64,000 bases of DNA from Xiphias gladius (Eukaryota; Chordata; Actinopteri; Istiophoriformes; Xiphiidae). Position numbers and translations under genes: made by a program. The notes under the pieces were generated by a model that worked only from the letters and a program-made list of their open reading frames with translations, ran no database searches and had not been told where the DNA came from. Positions 50,190 to 63,900 of this stretch are shown one piece after another (within the stretch, counting starts at the first letter, position 1; each line of letters starts with the position of its first letter). Location: NCBI RefSeq assembly GCF_016859285.1, contig NC_053419.1:7711501-7775500 (forward strand). The letters run 5' to 3'.

Positions 50190-52039
50190 GGCTTTGTCTT
50201 CTTGTAGGCCAATACAAGGTCGCTGTGAGTAGGAGTTTTAAAGCCAACCAGCAACTCAGAAAAGACTGCACAAGGTGTGACATTTTTCAAATAAGGTCAT
50301 TAATATTAATAGCCAGTAGTTGTATACTGGCAACAAGATTTGCTTTTTAAGACCTCATCACTCCAGTGAGAAATATACAGAGTTTTTACACCACCTTAGG
50401 CGCTGAAGTTCTTTTCAAGTATGATTTATAATGAGTGCAGCAGTAGAATAAGCTAACTCACATGCAGATCGCAAATTAGAAGAGGCAGTGAGTCAGAATC
50501 GTGGGGAAAGATTTGACAGACTTTTAATCCACTTCAGAAGGAAATTCGGCATTTATTTCTACACTGTATTCATCTGACAGCTGAAGCTATCTGTTCTTTG
50601 CCCAATATGGCTTTATAAACAACAATGTACAATCATTTAAGAATCCCTGCAGCTGGAAACTGAATAACGCGGGTGATTGTTTTTCAACACACCACCTGGG
50701 CACTTGCAATGTTAAAGTTTAACTATCTTTTAGAAAAGATATTTTAGACTCATACTGAGTCTAAAACCTAACATGTCACTTATTTCAGTGTGATACTCTC
50801 TCTCTTTAAAGGGCCAGTTTTTTTGTGGGGTCCAGGCAGCTTTTAGTTTACAATTTAAGTTACTGCATTATAAAAATATTTTATGTAGTCATCTTGTAGA
50901 TGACTACAAACCTTCTTGGCATAGAGAATCCATCACAATTAACACAAATATTGGCTTTTATTAATTATTTTATTCATATATGTTACTGCTGTGTGATAAT
51001 GATGCAGTGAAGACGTTAAAAATCACTCTGCAGTGCCCGCTGCATAAGTAAGTAATGGTAAGATGACCTTGACAAATGAAAGGCAGATCCATTTACAGTA
51101 ATGGATGACCTATTTCAAGGATGTTTCTCAGTGCATATTAAGTTGCATACCACTATGACATGAAACCAACAGGCACCCAAACTCTGAAACACTACCAGAG
51201 GTCACAATGAAAACTTTAGCCAACGTTGTTTAAAATTGGACAAAAACTGTTTAAAAGCAACATGATTTCTTTCGTTACACATTATTGATACATTTCTCAG
51301 TGATTCAATGATTATCATGTGATTACTACTGCATGTGTCACTAGAGGATAACCTCAGTTTAAGGTGACGCCAAAGGGTGACAGGGTGAGGCAGGTTTGTA
51401 TGTATTCACTGTCTAGTCACAGTTATTTGTGAGGGCTGGTGTTCAATAGCTGCATTTCTGCGGTTCAGTATTTCTACTGCTGATGATGGCGGTGGAGCAC
51501 TTTTCCACTGTATGGCAATGTTCAGATTTTGAGTAAAGTACTGTTTCCACCGCTAGTCATGATACTCTGACATTTGTGAGATGATAATATGAAAGGGATA
51601 CAATATTATGCAGCGTATACTTTAGTTATCTAGCAATGGTAATGCAGTGACGACTTTTTGTCAACTTTAGTAAAGGCAAAATGATGTTGCCATTAGCCAC
51701 CCAAGGAAGTGACCCGAAGAAGGCAAACAGACACTAGCTTATCTTAAAACCTGACTGCAAGAAAATAAAACTCCATCACTAACTCTTGAGGGATTATAGC
51801 TTGATTCACGTGAATTGACGGCAGGTGCTTTAGTTTCAGCCAGTGGCGCCTGTGTAGCAATAAGACGTAACGTTAGCTGCATACTAAGGCTAACGATAGT
51901 TAGCAGCTAGCATCAGTGTTTCGTGTAGCCGGCTCTAGGTCCTTTAACCCGAACACTGCTACTGGCTGCTGGCTAAGGTGACACCCACTACTGAGCGAAA
52001 GTGCTGTCCATAAATACAGACCGTCGTTTAGCTTTTTAC

Positions 52040-52120
52040 CTGGGCAGTTTTTAGCGTCGTAGCTGTCGGTATTAACTCCTCCAGCCCATCTCATCAGAAC
52101 AGAAACAGTAACTAAACATT
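52040..52120 (-). other. Probable non-coding first exon of prkab1
   Basis: On the minus strand, a GC-richer segment with several CpGs ends at 52040 in AG followed by the donor GTAAAA. A matching acceptor (CTCACAG) lies at 50223-50229, 33 bases above the start codon, so coding exon 1 would extend to 50222. The intron would be about 1.8 kb. The 5' edge of this exon is a guess. Confidence 0.5.
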
Positions 52121-52132
52121 TGGTCACACCAG

Positions 52133-52167
52133 CGACCCGCCCCTCCCCCTTGGTTTGCGCATGTGCA
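52133..52167 (-). promoter_or_regulatory. Core promoter region of prkab1: GC box and NRF1-like site
   Basis: Directly upstream of the proposed first exon is a CCCGCCCCTCCCCC stretch (about 52136-52150), an Sp1/KLF-type GC box. TGCGCATGTGCA at 52156-52167 differs by one base from the NRF1 palindrome TGCGCATGCGCA. No TATA box is seen. This is typical of a housekeeping promoter. Factor binding is inferred from motif similarity. Confidence 0.5.
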
Positions 52168-52970
52168 GTAGATCAAAAAATTACTTTGGCTCTTTAAAAG
52201 CTACTGAATAATCCCGCAATATTTTATTTCACCAGAAGCACTTATTATCACATAAACAGTTTGTACACATTTTTTCACATTTTTAAGTCTAGGGCGATGT
52301 GTTATGAGAGATGTAATTTTATGTACTAAACACTAGATGGAAGCGTGGGTCAAGTACAGTGACAATGTACAGTATGAAAATGAGGTACATTGTTGTACAC
52401 CATAGAGATGAGATCATGCGACAAGTGTCTCATTTTTGTGTCAGGTAGCACAATCTGATCCAAGAACAGCGCCAAACCGTATCACCTGTGGTCACAGCGG
52501 CCCTGAGCAGCGATGCTGTGCCAGTGCTGCTGTTGATAGATGAAGCAGGTATTTTGAAGTTGCCATAGCAGGAGGCGTGATAAACAACTTCAGTGATGGC
52601 TCTGCTCCAGTATAGGTATACCAGTAAAACCATACAAATGAGCCAGCATGCATTGTGCCAGGGCTCTTGAATGTAGCCATTTCAATGTTATTAGCTACAC
52701 CAGTGTTGTACCAGTTTGTTAATGTTCTTATTTTGTATACATTGCCCCCCTTAGCTGCTCTGAGGAAAGCAAGATAGGGCTAATTTTTCTTTAGTTCTTT
52801 CACCTCATGGGGTATAGCTCAGCACCTTATCGTACAGTATCTTCTGTCAGTGCAGTGGTGTAGGGCTGTAGCTGAAAAAGCTGAAAAAGTGTCCTTTCAT
52901 CTTTGTTCTGTCTCCTCATGCACCATTTCCTAACGACACAAATTCTCTTTTCCTAAAAACTTCAACACAG

Positions 52971-53053
52971 ATCTAAGATAAATAATGATGTTCACCCGCC
53001 AAACAGCACACAAGGGGGCAACAATGCTGGAGGCTCTGGCACATAATGAGGAG
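52971..53053 (+). CDS. Possible first coding exon of an unidentified gene
   Basis: An acceptor (TTCAACACAG) is followed by 14 bases and then an ATG at 52985. Twenty-three open codons run to a strong donor, GAG|GTAAGTT, at 53054. The peptide starts MMFTRQTAHK and ends EALAHNEE. I do not recognise it. It would be transcribed away from prkab1 and starts about 0.85 kb from that promoter. A possible in-phase terminal exon follows an acceptor at about 54895, with 21 further codons to a stop near 54959, but this is speculative. It could equally be a chance pairing of splice-like sites. Confidence 0.2.
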
Positions 53054-53776
53054 GTAAGTTAAAAAGTCTTCAGCAGGGATGTGTGAACTGAACGAGGGTT
53101 AGATTTTGCTGGACCATTTAAAAAACAGAATTTACATTTCATAAGGCGCTATTATCTAGAATGTCACAGCAGACAAAGCCCAAAATTATGGGGATGGTCA
53201 CAGTTGATTGCAGTGCACAGATGTCAGTCCACACCGGGTGTTCAATTACAGAGATTAAATTTTTCCCTTCACAGCCTTTATGCCTTGTTATAACTACATA
53301 ATATTGTTGGTTTCTTCTCAGATGACTTCTTATCTGGGATACTATATAACTGAGAAATGTGAAAACAATAAGACTGTTATGGTGTGATTCAGGAATTTAT
53401 ATGCATGTTTTTGTGCTGGTAGAGTAGTAGAGAGATGCGTGTCACACCTCCCTTTCACAAGAGCACTTCAATATTTCATTAAATGAGCTTTCAAAAACAA
53501 GAGTCAGGCACGTTAGACGACTGTCCTGGAACCAGACTACTGTAATTGGCTCATGTCAGCTGAGGAGACTGAGTGCGCTCCACGGAAGAAGTTGGCCTGA
53601 CTGGTTTAGGTAGGATGTGATGTTTTTTTGATTCCGTGCGGAGGTGGATCTAGAAATGGATTGGAGGGATGGAGGTTGGATGGTATGGCATGTTGTTAGT
53701 TTTGATGTGTTGAAAATCAGCTGGCAGAACAAGGACCCAGGTGGGAGTGGGTAAACCGTGATATTGGATCATTTAA

Positions 53777-54491
53777 AGGTCCCATATTTTACACTTTTCA
53801 GGTGTTTTTATGAAACCATCTCAATGTAGTTTTACATCTCCTCTCTCACACTTCACTCTGGAGCTCTAGCAAGAACAACGTATTTTGTATCGGTCAGCCA
53901 ATCAGAAGTGAGGCTCAGAGCCAGGCCAACCACAGGTGACCAACTGAAGCCCTACTTCTGTAGTTTGGTAAAACTCACCGGTAAATGCAAATGGTCATGG
54001 TCGGTCAGCGCTGAAATGAGCCCAACACACAGTCAAATTCGGACTAAAATGCTCCAGCTGGAATTGGTGTGGAACTATACACCGGAGCCATGGGCCTGGT
54101 TCCAGTGCAAACCCCTGGATCATCTGGCGCTGTCGGGTTGACCGTACATGGTGTTGCAGCATCCAGGTCCAATGCAGGAGTGGTGGAGCTAGGCAGCTAC
54201 GGGTGTGTGCGTGCGAATCCAAGACCATCAGGGATATCGGGGAGGTGGGTGCTGGACGAGCAGGTGGGCCGTGCTGGGTGCATGGACGAGGCCGGTGACT
54301 GTTTCATTGTGACATTACAAATTTACAGAAATCCTGACCGCTCGTTTTAAGGCACAGTTTCTGAATACGAGCTGTGAGCATTTCTCTGTGGATTGAACGT
54401 TCTGATACTCTCACAGTATTTATATAGCACCTCGACCTGCTTTATAATCAAAAAAAGTAATGGAAATCTTACTTTCTACAATATGGGACCT
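53777..54491. mobile_element. 715-bp TTAA-flanked non-autonomous transposon
   Basis: TTAA flanks both ends (53773-53776 and 54492-54495). The terminal inverted repeats are AGGTCCCATATTTTACAC and, reversed, AGGTCCCATATTGTAGAAAG. It holds only short chance ORFs. Termini and target site fit a piggyBac-type element without transposase. Confidence 0.8.
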
Positions 54492-55524
54492 TTAATGACT
54501 TCCAAAGACTTCTTTTCTTCTATTTTATCCAGTGTGATTAGAGCTCCTACTTTCTTTCTTCCTATCTGACTGGCTGTCTGTTTATGTAGACATCCCTTCA
54601 TATCAAACCTATATGATCGAGGCAAATGGTTTAAGAGAATTATAAGTTTATTTAAAATGGAAGACAATGAATTAAAATCTTTTAGGAGTATTTTTCTCTT
54701 TATAAGATTTACAACCTGAATGCCAGCTTTGATAGAACTTCTCTCTAAAGCCAAAAAGACACTTAGATATAGCCCCAACTGGAAGAGCTCTCACAGTCTC
54801 ACTAGAAAATCCTGTGTTGGCTCACAAACCTGCTGATGAAGTCTGCGATGTGACTGATGTGCTGACATTTTACTGTTTACTCTGTCCTGGCAGCGCTGCC
54901 CCAGAGCCATGACCACGTGCTGCCACTCTTATTTACCACTTCTCATCTCTGCTGAGTGAAGCCACTCACACAACAGTAGCCAGCCACTCCATAGCACCTC
55001 AGCCAGCAGCTGACCCTGATACACTCTCTGCAGGTCAAGCCAGATAACCTTTATACTGAGCTCCTCTGGATTACATGCGGGGAGGTGATGACTCACAAGC
55101 TCACACTTGTCGCCTTGGCACTCGTACTGGCTCACATCTGTGCATGCAACACACTTGACACACTTGTATTCATGCAATTATTCCTTCCTCAAACACTGAA
55201 TTTAGTTTAGTGTTTTAGTTTAGTTTTAGTTTAGTGTTATTCTGTATTCTTCTTATTGTCAACAAGTTCTATAAAAAGCAAAAACCAACAATGCATCAAT
55301 CTCTCAAAGCGTTCCAACTTTCCTTACTCTGGGGCCCCATGTTCTGTTTCCTACTGAAGACATAAACCTTTAAAAACAGGTCAAAAATACATAGTTCATT
55401 TTTTTTAGAAGCCTAAAAAATTCATAAAACAATGGGGCACTGTAATTTTTAATAAATGTTACTCAAATAGGCATCATTTGCATATTTGTTCAGAACTATT
55501 TTGTGAGGTGTTTGGTGCTCGAAT

Positions 55525-55735
55525 GAGTACTTACAGCAGCAAAAGGGTGCATGTAGGTTTGACTCAAAACTACAGTGCCCATGTTCATGGTGATGAAGGA
55601 GCATGTCAGTGAGGAATAAACTATCAGACTTTGGCAACATAGGCGCTACTTGTTAGTAGGATCACTTCATTGTTGTTTTTTGTCTTTTAATGGTATTTGT
55701 TGATGATAAGAAAAACATAGAGTATTGTCAGACTT
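55525..55735. repeat. Dispersed fish repeat, partial copy
   Basis: GAGTACTTACAGCAG, CTCAAAACTACAGTGCCCATG and AAAAACATAGAGTATTG recur in the same order as in the copy at 60.8-60.98 kb. Confidence 0.35.
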
Positions 55736-58622
55736 AACTTTTAACAGAAATGCATTATAGGTAAATCCTGACAACACTATTATATATACTGTAAAGCAGG
55801 AATTTGTCAAAACCTTTCCCCTTTGTTTTATCTGCTGTTCTACACTGATTGCCTCAAAGTTTGATTAGTCAATTGGCCTTACATCTTGTCAAGATTTGTT
55901 ATGGTCTACTAGAAGATTAAATTAACTGGAACAGCTTTGTTGAATAAATGATTCCACTGACACCGTCCATCAAACTGAGTCATGGACACCCCTGCAGTTT
56001 AATTACATGTCTGAAAAAAAACTCTGCTGTACAGAATATAAGGGGTGTCTGCTTCTTTTAAATTTCACTTTTTTATTGAAGAAAGAGTCATATTTAAGCC
56101 TTGTCACAAGTGCAAAAGATTTAAAATGGATTGTACATGGACAATCCAAAAGGAGAGCAACCAGGCTCTGTGAAAATACTTAATGTGTTTTAAGTATTTT
56201 CTGTAAGTGTAAATATCTTGAAAGAATACAATATATAGAAAAATAACACTTTATTCTTGAAATTTCTGGAAAAAAGTTGATTCTAATTGATAATGTCTCA
56301 CCACGCTGGCAGATTTTTTCATTTGTTTAAGAGTGGTCAAAAACTCAGTTGGTAAGATGGAAATATTTGCTCTGTGGTCTTAATATTTGTATAGTCAATC
56401 AGAGTGGATATGAATATTGTATATTAATCCATTACAATGCACAATTTAATTTATTTATAGACTTCTTCAGCCTTCACCGTTCATTGTAAATTGTCAGTTT
56501 TTATATACACGTGAGCTATATAAAGAAATAGATATAAGAAAATTGGCAAAGAAAAAAGTAAATAAAGACAAATATTTCTGCCCTTTGGTGCTACTGTGTT
56601 GCTGTTTTCATACCTAAAAGACAGAGACGTTGTCTATAATCACACTTACAAATCTGCTTTAATGCTTCTGTTTTTTGTTTCAACCCTGTAAAGTGTACTA
56701 GGCCTTTGTTTGGAAGAAAGAACTTGAACTTGCTGAATATCCTGATTGGCATGAAGGCCACATCACAGGACTTAAAACAATCTTTCTCATTAGCCCTGTA
56801 ATTTCTGAGGCCATTTGGACGGAATAACCTTGGACTAATTCAGAGCTCAAGTTTCACATTTGAACCTACATTTAATGTAGCAATTAGCCTGGTCAAGAAC
56901 ACAATCATTGAATCTGTGGTGAAAAAATTACATAATATCCTCATATAAACCATTTCTCTCCCACACATGCTCTCTCATTCTTTGTGCCCTTTTGTCTCTA
57001 TTTCCTGTTTAGTCTCTCTCTTTCTTTCTCTCTTTTTCTACTGTATGTGTCTTTCTCTTTCCCATTCTTACTGTGTGACCTTCAGTTTAACATTATGGGA
57101 GATGGTACTGCTGCACTCCTCCCAATTCTTTCTTTTACTGTCAGATTTTAAAAAAAGCAACACAAGCTTTAGGGCAGCAGAGGGTTATAGTTACACTCTC
57201 TGACTACCACAGGTCTGTTTTCCTTCTCTCTTTTCACCAGTTTTGCTTTTTAAAAGCTTAACAAGCCTTTGAGGCAAAAAACGGTCCATGCGGCGGTTTC
57301 GGTCCAACCCTCTCTCTGGCAAACCCCTTAGCGAGAAGATGACCCCTTGGTGATATGGGAGACAGTCCTTTTCATTTCGGTGGTGGGCAGGTAAAAGGTC
57401 CAATGGCCTTGATGCTTGGTTAGCCAGGGTCCTCTGTCCTCTTGATGTAAGCTTGAGCAGACACTCAGCTCATATCTGCTCCACAATTGCCACTTCTGTG
57501 CTATGATCCTCTTGACATTTATACCGTATGTATAAGATTGTATGGTTGAGGTTTTCAGGGAAAGCCCTTTGCACTCTGTGGAATCTATTATCTATGCATA
57601 CCCACTTGATGAAGCAAAAGTTATATCATGCCATGTTTTCTGTTCCAGGCACTTGGAATAGTATACAAAGGGCAATCAAACTGAGGAAGCTGATAACTGG
57701 TTGAGTTTTAGACAAGCTTAAATACTTCTCTTGCTACACTTTTCACATTTCCATAGCGCATATGCTGTATATAATGACAATTGGGGCAGATTTATCACTC
57801 GAATTTCACAGTAATTTTTGAAACCAAGGCTTCTCATTTCTAGTCGGTGACAGTGGATTTTGTCAGCTGAAATCAGCTGTAACTAGAGCTAGCAAAAAAT
57901 TCTCCAATTCCGTGAGTTGGTTAAAACACTGTCTCTTACTGACTTTTTAGTGTTTTAAAACAAGAAAAAGAGAGTCTTAAATGTGGTAAAGCTAAAGAGT
58001 GAAGCTAAAGGTAAATGTCACAGGCAAAAAGTCAGCATCCTCGTCAGCTAATTAGCCTTAGTTTTACAGCAGAGTATAAAAATGTAATGAAAATGTTATA
58101 TTTCTAACATACTGTAACCCTCGAATGGTTTGGATGCTTACAGGCAATAAAGTGATTGTTGTTTGTACTTTCAAACACCATGCTTCCCTTTCACAAGAGA
58201 AAAGAATTTGAAGATGAGGTATAACCAATGACTAAGCTAGTTAGCTGGACATGCTAACTTTGAAGATAACGAATAATTGTCAATCTTTATTATTAGAGTA
58301 TATCATGGCCCATCATTTCTTCATAGTAAACAAATAAAGCAGGCAGACGTGTTTAACGAGGGAAACAAAAACGTAAAGGTATAAATACGCCATGGTTATT
58401 AACTTGCAAATAAGTATGTAGGAGAATATTTTGTTTTTGACAAGTAACCTACAGGTTGTAATGTAGTGAAAAGTTCCCATGAGTTCCTTGAATCTGTGTA
58501 GGCACTACTGCTAGCAAGTGGTCATTTAGTGCTGGGTAATAATTCAGGTCAATACATTATTGATTTCATTTTGTCCAAATTAGTCCATACAAATCGTAAT
58601 TAGTCATGGAATTGTACATCAA

Positions 58623-58624
58623 TT

Positions 58625-58666
<42 letters not shown>

Positions 58667-58668
58667 TT
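58623..58668. repeat. TA microsatellite
   Basis: About 20 TA units with one AATA interruption. Confidence 0.95.
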
Positions 58669-60544
58669 CATTTCACATCAATTTGCTTTATCCTGACATG
58701 CATGCTGTATATTGTAATGGAAAAAATATTACTATAAATTTTGTGGTATTGATGTTAACCATAGCAACCATATCTATGGTTAATGTTTAGCATTTGTTTT
58801 ATTTTTTGTAGTTATTCATGCCTAAAAAAAAGGACAAAAAGACACAAACCCAAGATTCTCAAGAAGGAGAGTAAATGTCATGCGTTTATTTCAGCACTGT
58901 GACAAATCCCTCATACTACCAACATTCATGTCATAACCATACTTTATTCACTAAAAGGAACTGGCATAGAACTTTCATTACACGGCATAAACACTACATG
59001 GCGTTTTATTTGTTAAAGTATGTTTCCAGTGATTCTAGGGGCAGTTTCATGTGCATTTAAATTGTTGAATAACCTTTAACATTATAGAATTCCTGCCATG
59101 TCTTCCATAACAAGTTTAAACATTGCTTCTGCATATTAACAAAGGATATATGTTTGCATCACATCTCCCACTGTCTTTCAACAATTCATTACATGATTAT
59201 GTCACAGAGTGGTCTCACTACATTTCATTCCCAAAGTGCAAATAATGACACTAGAGCAGGGGGGCAGATGTCTCCACCTTGTCATAGTGCAGCTCTGAGC
59301 GCACAACAGGAAGAAAATGTGCTATATGGCAGTATATACAAGTCACTTAATGGTTTAGCTTTCATTAATGTTCACTTCACATTCTTTTTCACATGTAGTA
59401 CTTCAGGAAAACATATATTCTCAGATGAGAATGGGAAAAAAACAGGATACATCAGAGGTTACAGGAATAAATACGGATTTTTAATGCATAATAAATACTG
59501 GTATGTATAGCATGATTTAATATGTATGCAGATAACTATCATTTCTGTTTGGTATATGTTCTGATAATGGCGGCTGCTTAATCTACTCTCCGAAATGTAT
59601 CCATTGGTCAAACAGTACCAGTTATGAATTGGCATGTGCCTCTGTTTATAGTGATTAACAATTTTGATGGTGAATAACACAATCCCATTACAGTAGCATG
59701 GAGTTATTATTAGGACATGATGAGGCCCAGAGGAATGAATACTTGAAAGAGTAACAGCCTGTCAAATTAATGTACCCGCATGAAGAGGTGTGTTATGTAG
59801 CTGGATGGCCATAGAGTGTAGTATTTGTCATTTAAAACAGAGTGTGAGTACCCTAGGAGTTTGTCTGACTGCGTGTATAATCTCTTCACTCAAAGGTTCA
59901 GAAATAACACTGACTGACTGACTAGTCATGAGTGGGTGGTTGTCTTCCTCCTGCTATCGCTCACATTTGTTAGAAACCGTCAGATTTTAGAGTTGGGACC
60001 TGTGACAGCTGCTGTCACTTGCGTCGTCGGTGGGTCAATCAGCATGTGTGTTGTCAGTGTTGTGGATCGAGGTGACGCAGAGGAGGAGAGATTCTGTCGA
60101 TGGCCTCACCCTGCTGTCTCTCAGTGCTTCATCCAGTTCACTCCGTTGCCTTCCTCATGCCATCACGTCATCACATCTATCTTCCTCCGCTCATCTGTAG
60201 ACTATAAGGTACACCCTCTAGCTCTCTCTCCCTCTCTCTGCTTGGGTGCAGTGGAGGATCCTCGACTATAGAGGCAGGTGGATGTGCATGGCAGAACTAT
60301 TGGGACGTGCAGCCAAAATATATATGGCACTCTCCTTTAAAAAGTCTGCCCAGGTCACTGGCCTGTTAAAGAGTTTTTCATTAATTAGTCAGAAATCACT
60401 GTTTGCAATCATTTCTCTGTCAAAATTAGGTGTATGGATAAGGTTACAAACTATGGGCAAGTTTCATGAAACACTAAACACAAGAAATTGAGGACTATTT
60501 TTTGTTTGGCTACAGTTTATAGTTTCTGCATTTTTCTTACTGTC

Positions 60545-60985
60545 AGGGAATTCCATGAAAAAGACCAAGACCAACAATGAACTGATAATAATAACAAGTA
60601 CTGTCGTCGTAGCCAAAGCCTGATATTTTATTCTTCTGTGCCATTGATCCTCATTGTTGTCAAAAAATTATTAAGATCGAGTCAATTAACGTCACTCCGT
60701 CATTCAAAGAACGTGAGCACCAAAGTTTATTTTGAGTCAGTCTTACATAAACGTTCCCTTTGCCATAAATACTCACTATAGCGAACCAAATGTGTATTAA
60801 TCTGCAGTTGGAAATAGTTCCCAACAAATGGAGTACTTACAGTAGTTTGAGTAATATTTGCTAAAAACTACAGTCCTTTTTTAAAATTTAAAGTAAATAT
60901 CTGTGACCCATTTTTTTTTTTAATGTACATCTTCAGTAGGAACCATGGAATTTATTGACAATAAAAAAAACATAGAATAGTATGA
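60545..60985. repeat. Dispersed fish repeat, longer copy
   Basis: CCATGAAAAAGACCAAGACCAACAAT, TGTGTATTAATCTGCAGTTGG, GGAGTACTTACAGTAGTTTGAG, AAAACTACAGT and a final AAAAACATAGAATAGT are spaced as in a repeat I recall from fishes. Part is shared with 55525-55735. Confidence 0.45.
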
Positions 60986-63900
60986 GACATTTCTTGGCCA
61001 CACACAAAAATGTAAATCTGATCTTCGTTTTTGGGTCTTTAGTGTCTCACTCATGATAACCACACTAAATATGTCCCATGCAGCCTACACATTCTGATAA
61101 TACAATACAGTAATTGTGCAGTAAAAAATAATTTTATAATATTATGGTAAGTGTCTGGCCTATGTTCTGTTGCAATGTGCCTAATTGTGCTTTGAATATT
61201 CAGTTATTAAGACAGTATTTGTCAGACCTCTCTCAAAGCATGCTCTGGTAATTAGTATTCAACTTAAAACAACTCTCTTGTGTAGCTTTCTTTGTTATTG
61301 TGGTTCCCTGTACTCACTGCCTTAAGTGCTGGTGCATTAGCCACAATTATTTCAAAATCTTGTAATGTGGCATGAAGAAAGCTCTCAAAAGTCATGATAT
61401 ACCAGAGGGGATTTGTCTTCACTATCTGGTGACAGCTAGAGAGTGAGTTGGAGGTCATTTGGAGGGACAGCACAGCCTGAAGCAAGGAAGGTGATTGTTT
61501 TCCATGCTGCACTGTTGGTTGCATTGTTGCACTGGGTTCAGTTGCATGGTTTCTCGCAAAATGAATCCCTCTGTTGCTGCCCTCAAAATACTTACTGTCT
61601 TTGCACAGAGGGGACCACTTAGGGGTCACAACAGCCATATGTAGGCTGGGAAAGTCTTGGCTGTTTCTGTGGTGAGCAAGGTTAGCAAGGTTATGTACAT
61701 TTCACCACATAAGGGAGTCAGCTGGCCTGTTTTGCTTGTTAGAAGGAAGAGCCCCAGAGAAAAGAGCTTCACTGAACTGATATTTACTGCAGGGCTCTTA
61801 CACTGTATTTCTCTCCACTCTGCCTCACAAACACTCTCTAAAACACAAGAGGACAAACCTGCTGTCACCAGTCTTGCTCCTTTCGCTGCCAGAGCTTCCC
61901 GGACTGCTCTCACATATGGGGCCAACTTGACTAATACTGTACCAAATGACAAAGAATAGAAACAGACAGTGAGTTATGAGTTTGCTGGTACAACAGTCAG
62001 TGATGGACAAGACATTTCCTTGCACTGAAAAAGAGAAAAAAGAGGAAATTTATTTTTTTTTAAAGAAAAAGGGAAAATGCTATGTAAATTATTACATCAT
62101 TCCATCAATTTGAAATGATTTAATAATCGAACACCCATAGTGATTTTGTTGGGATGAGGACATTTTCTTTTCAGATCTGTAAGCCCTATATTCAAATAAA
62201 ACGTATAACAAACCATATAACATCGTAATATATGTAAAGGATTTCACTTTCTAAGTGCTTTTGTCAAGAAAAGTGTCCAGGAGATCCTGTAGAACCAGTT
62301 ATAGTCATGAACCAAAATATAGTCATGAAATGCAACTGAAAAGTTTTAATCTATAACTTAAACTTTTCTGAGTAGTCTTTTATGGATTGTGCTGTTAATA
62401 ACTGCTCCAACAGGAAACTTTAACTTTGGAAAAAATGGAAACTAAAAGCAACGAGCCACTGTTCCATAAAATAATTTTACTCTCATAATTCTCCATCCAA
62501 ATCATCATGTATTTATGAGTAACTGATGTCCCCTCTCCATCATAGAAAGACAATTGTTGAAGATGTAAATGTAAATTCTGACCATAAAATCTTTGCTCAA
62601 ATTCAATTTACAAAACTCAGCAGATGGAGTTTGCTCAGTTTGAACTAATAAAAGACTGGTAGGTGGACCTTCATATAAGATTTTTTTTTATCAAACTGTT
62701 TCCACCATCAACAATTTTTTTCACACCTAATGTAAACCCTGTTTTAGGGTGGATTTTCTTTTTAATGCCAAATCAAATAGGTTACATAATAATATAAAGC
62801 CCTTTACATTTCACTACTAAATGGCTGTTTTCCACGTCTATGAGCCATGCGATTCTGACATTTCAGAGTCAGAGAAAAGCTCCCCTGATTAACCTTCTGA
62901 CTGATGGCTCCTTGAAAAACTCCTTTTCACTTTCACATTGTAGCTTCTGAATGTCTGAAATCCAGCAATCAAAGGGAGCAGAGATTTCTAAATCTTTTGA
63001 TATTAATTTGCTTTTTAATGCACATGAATGAGGTTGCATTCTGGTGCTACGTGTGGACCTAATGTGCGCACTCACAACTTCTTGGTCCACGTTGTCTTCT
63101 TACATTGATAAATAAGGCTTTAAAAAGAAGCCCCCCTAAAGAGAACAAAAGGCTTTCTTTTGATCCCTATAATTAGAGGCCAGCCTGAGTCTTATCCAGG
63201 CCTCAATATAACAAGACCTAATAATATGAAGGGGTCACATTCTGCTCATTAAACTTCATTCAAGGGTACATGTGTCTTTGATTGCTGTGCGTTTGGAAAG
63301 ATTTGCAGTTTGGAGTTAAGAGGCTTCCCTTTTTTTTCTTTTTTTTTTAGAGTGAGAGTTAAATTACAAGTGAAATCTTAATCGAGGGTTTGTCTGAGAA
63401 TACTTGAGGATTGCAGAATGCTTGAGGGTGTTGAAGTGAGGAAAAGAAGACAAGCCATGCAGTGCTGAGTCACACTCACCCACAATTCATAGGAGAGCAG
63501 AGTCCCATGAGTCTGTGGGGAATGCTGCGTGTTGAATAGGCAAGAGAGATGGAATGGCACAGCATAGGAAATTGATTTGACAGCACAAGAGGTTATAAGC
63601 AGTAAAAAGTACATGCATACACATATAGCACACACACCCCAGTGCTCAAAAGTACATTTATTCCAGTAGAAGTCTGAGGTACTTGTGTTTGCATATTTCT
63701 CTTACAGGCTATTTTTCACTACATTTCAGAAGGAAAACTTGTAGTTTTTACTCCACTACTTTTATTTGTAGGATTCTGATTTTATATACAAAACATAGGG
63801 GGAGTTTGTAAAATATGATGCATTGTTATAGATTTAAACATCTACCAGAAGTAAAAATTAGCTTCACCTCAACAAGACTAAAATGTGGCTTTCACGTTGC

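Noticed and set aside
59936-60271. 111-codon frame with a hydrophobic start
   Set aside because: It has no ATG at its start, no recognised family and no splice context.
61264-61952. Two adjacent minus-strand frames of 124 and 108 codons
   Set aside because: No domain recognised and no splice sites joining them. They could be remains of an unknown transposon, but there is no support in the sequence.
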